Assembly (NCBI GenBank): GCA_012514855.1
Contig: JAAYZL010000296.1
Span: 1-6,300, forward strand
From: Clostridiales bacterium
Lineage (GTDB): Bacteria > Bacillota_A > Clostridia > Christensenellales > Aristaeellaceae
DNA: 6,300 bases
Direction: 5' to 3'
In this document: piece by piece, positions 4,689 through 6,300 of the stretch
Numbering within the stretch: position 1 is the first letter of the stretch
Layout: each line of letters starts with the position of its first letter
Made by a program: the position numbers and the translations under genes
The notes under the pieces: model-generated
The model's database searches: none
What the model was told of the DNA's origin: nothing
The model's input: only the letters and a program-made list of their open reading frames with translations

Positions 4689-4720
4689 CGGTGCAGAGTT
4701 CATCGACGGGGGTGTTTGTT

Positions 4721-5734
4721 ATGGGGACGCTGGGCCTGTGCCTGATCGGTTGCGGCCGCGCGGGCATGATACACGCGCGCAATTTTTCGAACAAGGTGCC
4801 GGGCGCGAAGATGGTCGCGGTCGCGGACGTGGTGGAGGAAGCCGCAAAGGCCGCGGCGACGGAGCTCGGGATCGGCGCGTGGTACACGGACTACCGCGAG
4901 GCGCTCAAAGACCCCGCGGTCGGCGCGGTGATCGTCGTGTCGCCGACCGACCTGCACCGCGAAATCGTGATCGACTGCGCGGGCGCGAAAAAGCACGTGT
5001 TCTGCGAAAAGCCGATGGCGATGAACGTCAAGGAGTGCGAGGACATGATCGCCGCCTGCGAGCGAAACGGCGTGAAGCTGCAGATCGGCTTCATGCGCCG
5101 CCACGACCAGAGCTTTAAGCGCGCGAAGAAGCTGCTCGACGAAGGCGCGATCGGCGACCTCGTGTTCATCCACTCGCACACGCGCGCGCCGAGCAAGCCG
5201 CGGCCGTGGATGTACGACCTCAAAAAATCCAACGGCATTCTGGCCGAGGTCAACTCCCACGACATCGACGCCATCCGCTGGCTCGCCGGGAGCGACGTCG
5301 AGCACCTCTACGCGGTCGCGGGCAATTACCGCAACCCCGAGGCGCGCGAAACATATCCGGACTACTACGACAGCGTGTCCGTCAACGGCAGGCTCAAAAG
5401 CGGCGTGTGCTTCTCGCTCGACGGCGCGGCCTACGTGCAGTACGGCTACGATTCGCGCGTCGAGTTGATCGGAACCCGCGGCGCGATCAGCGTCGGCCGC
5501 ACGGACGCCGACTTCGCGAAGCTGACGACGCCGGGAACCGGCACCGTCAGCCCGTTCGTGTCGAGCTGGATGACGCTGTTCGAGGACGCGTACCTGGGCG
5601 AGGACATCGCCTTCGCCGCGGCCGTATTGAACGGCGCCGACACCCCGGTGACCGGGCGCGACGGACTCGAGGCGGTGAAGGTCGTCGAGGCGGGCAACCG
5701 CTCGATCCTCTCCGGCGAAATCGTAAAGTTGTAG
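4721..5734 (+). CDS. Gfo/Idh/MocA-family oxidoreductase
   Basis: This 337-aa cytoplasmic NAD(P)-dependent dehydrogenase belongs to the family that includes myo-inositol 2-dehydrogenase and glucose-fructose oxidoreductase. The Rossmann motif is IGCGRAG (Gly10, Gly12, Gly15), followed by an acidic residue after the second strand (VADV). The family lysine motif is FCEKPMAMN (Glu96, Lys97, Pro98). The predicted catalytic histidine is His180 in EVNSHDIDAIRWL; four residues before it, where inositol dehydrogenases have Asp, this protein has Glu176, as far as I recall a feature of an uncharacterised EVNSHDID-type subfamily. The C-terminal sheet domain (about 120-300) is complete. ATG 4721 follows a G-rich, rather weak binding site at 4707-4712. 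It heads the second transcript and is followed closely by a dehydrogenase gene. The substrate is probably a sugar, cyclitol or sugar acid. Confidence 0.92.
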   Translation: MGTLGLCLIGCGRAGMIHARNFSNKVPGAKMVAVADVVEEAAKAAATELGIGAWYTDYREALKDPAVGAVIVVSPTDLHREIVIDCAGAKKHVFCEKPMAMNVKECEDMIAACERNGVKLQIGFMRRHDQSFKRAKKLLDEGAIGDLVFIHSHTRAPSKPRPWMYDLKKSNGILAEVNSHDIDAIRWLAGSDVEHLYAVAGNYRNPEARETYPDYYDSVSVNGRLKSGVCFSLDGAAYVQYGYDSRVELIGTRGAISVGRTDADFAKLTTPGTGTVSPFVSSWMTLFEDAYLGEDIAFAAAVLNGADTPVTGRDGLEAVKVVEAGNRSILSGEIVKL

Positions 5735-5749
5735 GAGGAGGGCGCGGAC

Positions 5750-6300
5750 ATGCTTGCGCTACGCTTGTTTGGAAAGGGCGACGTCAGGCTCGTCGAGGTC
5801 GAAAAACCGGCCGCGGGCCCCGGAGAGATCGTATTGAAGGTGCGCGCCGCCGCGGTGTGCGGGACGGACGTCCGGATGTGGCAGAGCGGGAAGTCGGGCG
5901 TCGATCCGGAGCACCCGCTGACGCTGGGTCACGAGTTCGCCGGAACCGCCGTCGAGATCGGACAAGGCGTGCCGGCAAAGTACGAAATCGGCATGCGGCT
6001 CGGCATGCAGCCGAACATCGGCTGCGGCATCTGCGACATGTGCGTGTCCGGACGGCAGCACCTGTGCCTGGACTACCGCGCGTTCGGCATCAACATGGAC
6101 GGCGCGATGGCCGAATATGTGAAGATCCCCGCCGAGGCGATCCTCCGCGGCAATCTGATCCCGCTCGGCGAAAGCGTCTCGTTCGAGGAGGCCGCGGTCG
6201 CGGAGCCGCTGTCCTGCGCGTACAACGGGTTCACGAAGTGCTTCGTGAAGCCCGGCGACTGGGCGCTCGTCGTCGGCGCGGGGCCGATCGGCGCGATGCA
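5750..6300 (+). CDS. Zinc-dependent medium-chain alcohol/polyol dehydrogenase, 3' truncated
   Basis: The first 183 residues of an MDR-superfamily dehydrogenase of the sorbitol/threonine dehydrogenase type are present; the family is usually about 340-350 aa, so roughly half is missing past the right edge. Catalytic-zinc ligands are Cys37 (AAVCGTD), the His61-Glu62 pair in LGHEF, and Glu152 in AVAEPLSCA. The structural zinc site is complete: Cys92, Cys95, Cys98 and Cys106 (CGICDMC then HLC). The nucleotide-binding motif VVGAGPIG (Gly176, Gly178, Gly181) is just reached before the edge. The ribosome binding site AGGAGG (5733-5738) overlaps the preceding stop, with an 11-base spacer to ATG 5750. 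It is co-transcribed with the Gfo/Idh gene and would oxidise a polyol to a ketose or ketone with NAD(P). Exact substrate unknown. Confidence 0.93.
   Translation, partial: MLALRLFGKGDVRLVEVEKPAAGPGEIVLKVRAAAVCGTDVRMWQSGKSGVDPEHPLTLGHEFAGTAVEIGQGVPAKYEIGMRLGMQPNIGCGICDMCVSGRQHLCLDYRAFGINMDGAMAEYVKIPAEAILRGNLIPLGESVSFEEAAVAEPLSCAYNGFTKCFVKPGDWALVVGAGPIGAM

Noticed and set aside
4691..4720. GTG at 4691 as the start of the Gfo/Idh gene
   Set aside because: It lies three bases after the -10 TATAAT, upstream of the predicted transcription start, so it would not be in the mRNA.
1..6300. CRISPR arrays, tRNA or rRNA genes, insertion sequences
   Set aside because: I looked for regularly spaced direct repeats, cloverleaf-like segments and transposase-like frames on both strands and saw none; the only mobile-like feature is the hairpin repeat in the kinase leader.

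Overview
The window is GC-rich and all of its genes lie on the + strand. AGGAGG-type ribosome binding sites, sigma70/A-type promoters with 17-base spacers, GC-rich hairpin plus T-run terminators and a FeoB-associated Cys-rich membrane protein together suggest a high-GC, probably uncultured member of the Firmicutes (Clostridia, possibly Christensenellales-like). The lineage is inferred; no marker gene is present.

Layout. (1) 1-838: the 3' part of a MetQ/NlpA-family methionine-binding protein, ending at a strong terminator. (2) About 841-1204: a compact unit with its own promoter, a leader holding mutually exclusive hairpins, a 43-codon ORF behind a very good ribosome binding site, and a terminator. 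I do not recognise the peptide, and this is the most unusual part of the window. (3) About 1227-1766: a small XRE-type regulator whose stop overlaps the start of an unrecognised 84-aa basic protein with a second in-frame start, then a terminator. (4) 1802-2102: a single-gene iron-related unit consisting of a promoter, a DtxR/IdeR-like inverted repeat, a 51-aa Cys-rich membrane protein and a perfect-stem terminator. (5) 2118-6300: a sugar or polyol locus. A consensus promoter and a leader of about 190 nt precede an FGGY kinase and a DeoR-family regulator. A second near-consensus promoter then precedes a Gfo/Idh/MocA oxidoreductase and a zinc-dependent medium-chain dehydrogenase that runs off the right edge.

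How the genes may work together. The two dehydrogenases, the sugar kinase and the DeoR regulator have the composition of a catabolic pathway for a sugar, polyol or sugar acid: oxidation, then phosphorylation, with a phosphosugar-sensing repressor. The substrate cannot be named from sequence alone. A 13-base motif (ACGNTAACAAACG) occurs at both promoters of this locus, inside one and touching the other, and is a good candidate for the DeoR operator. It would make the two transcripts one regulon.
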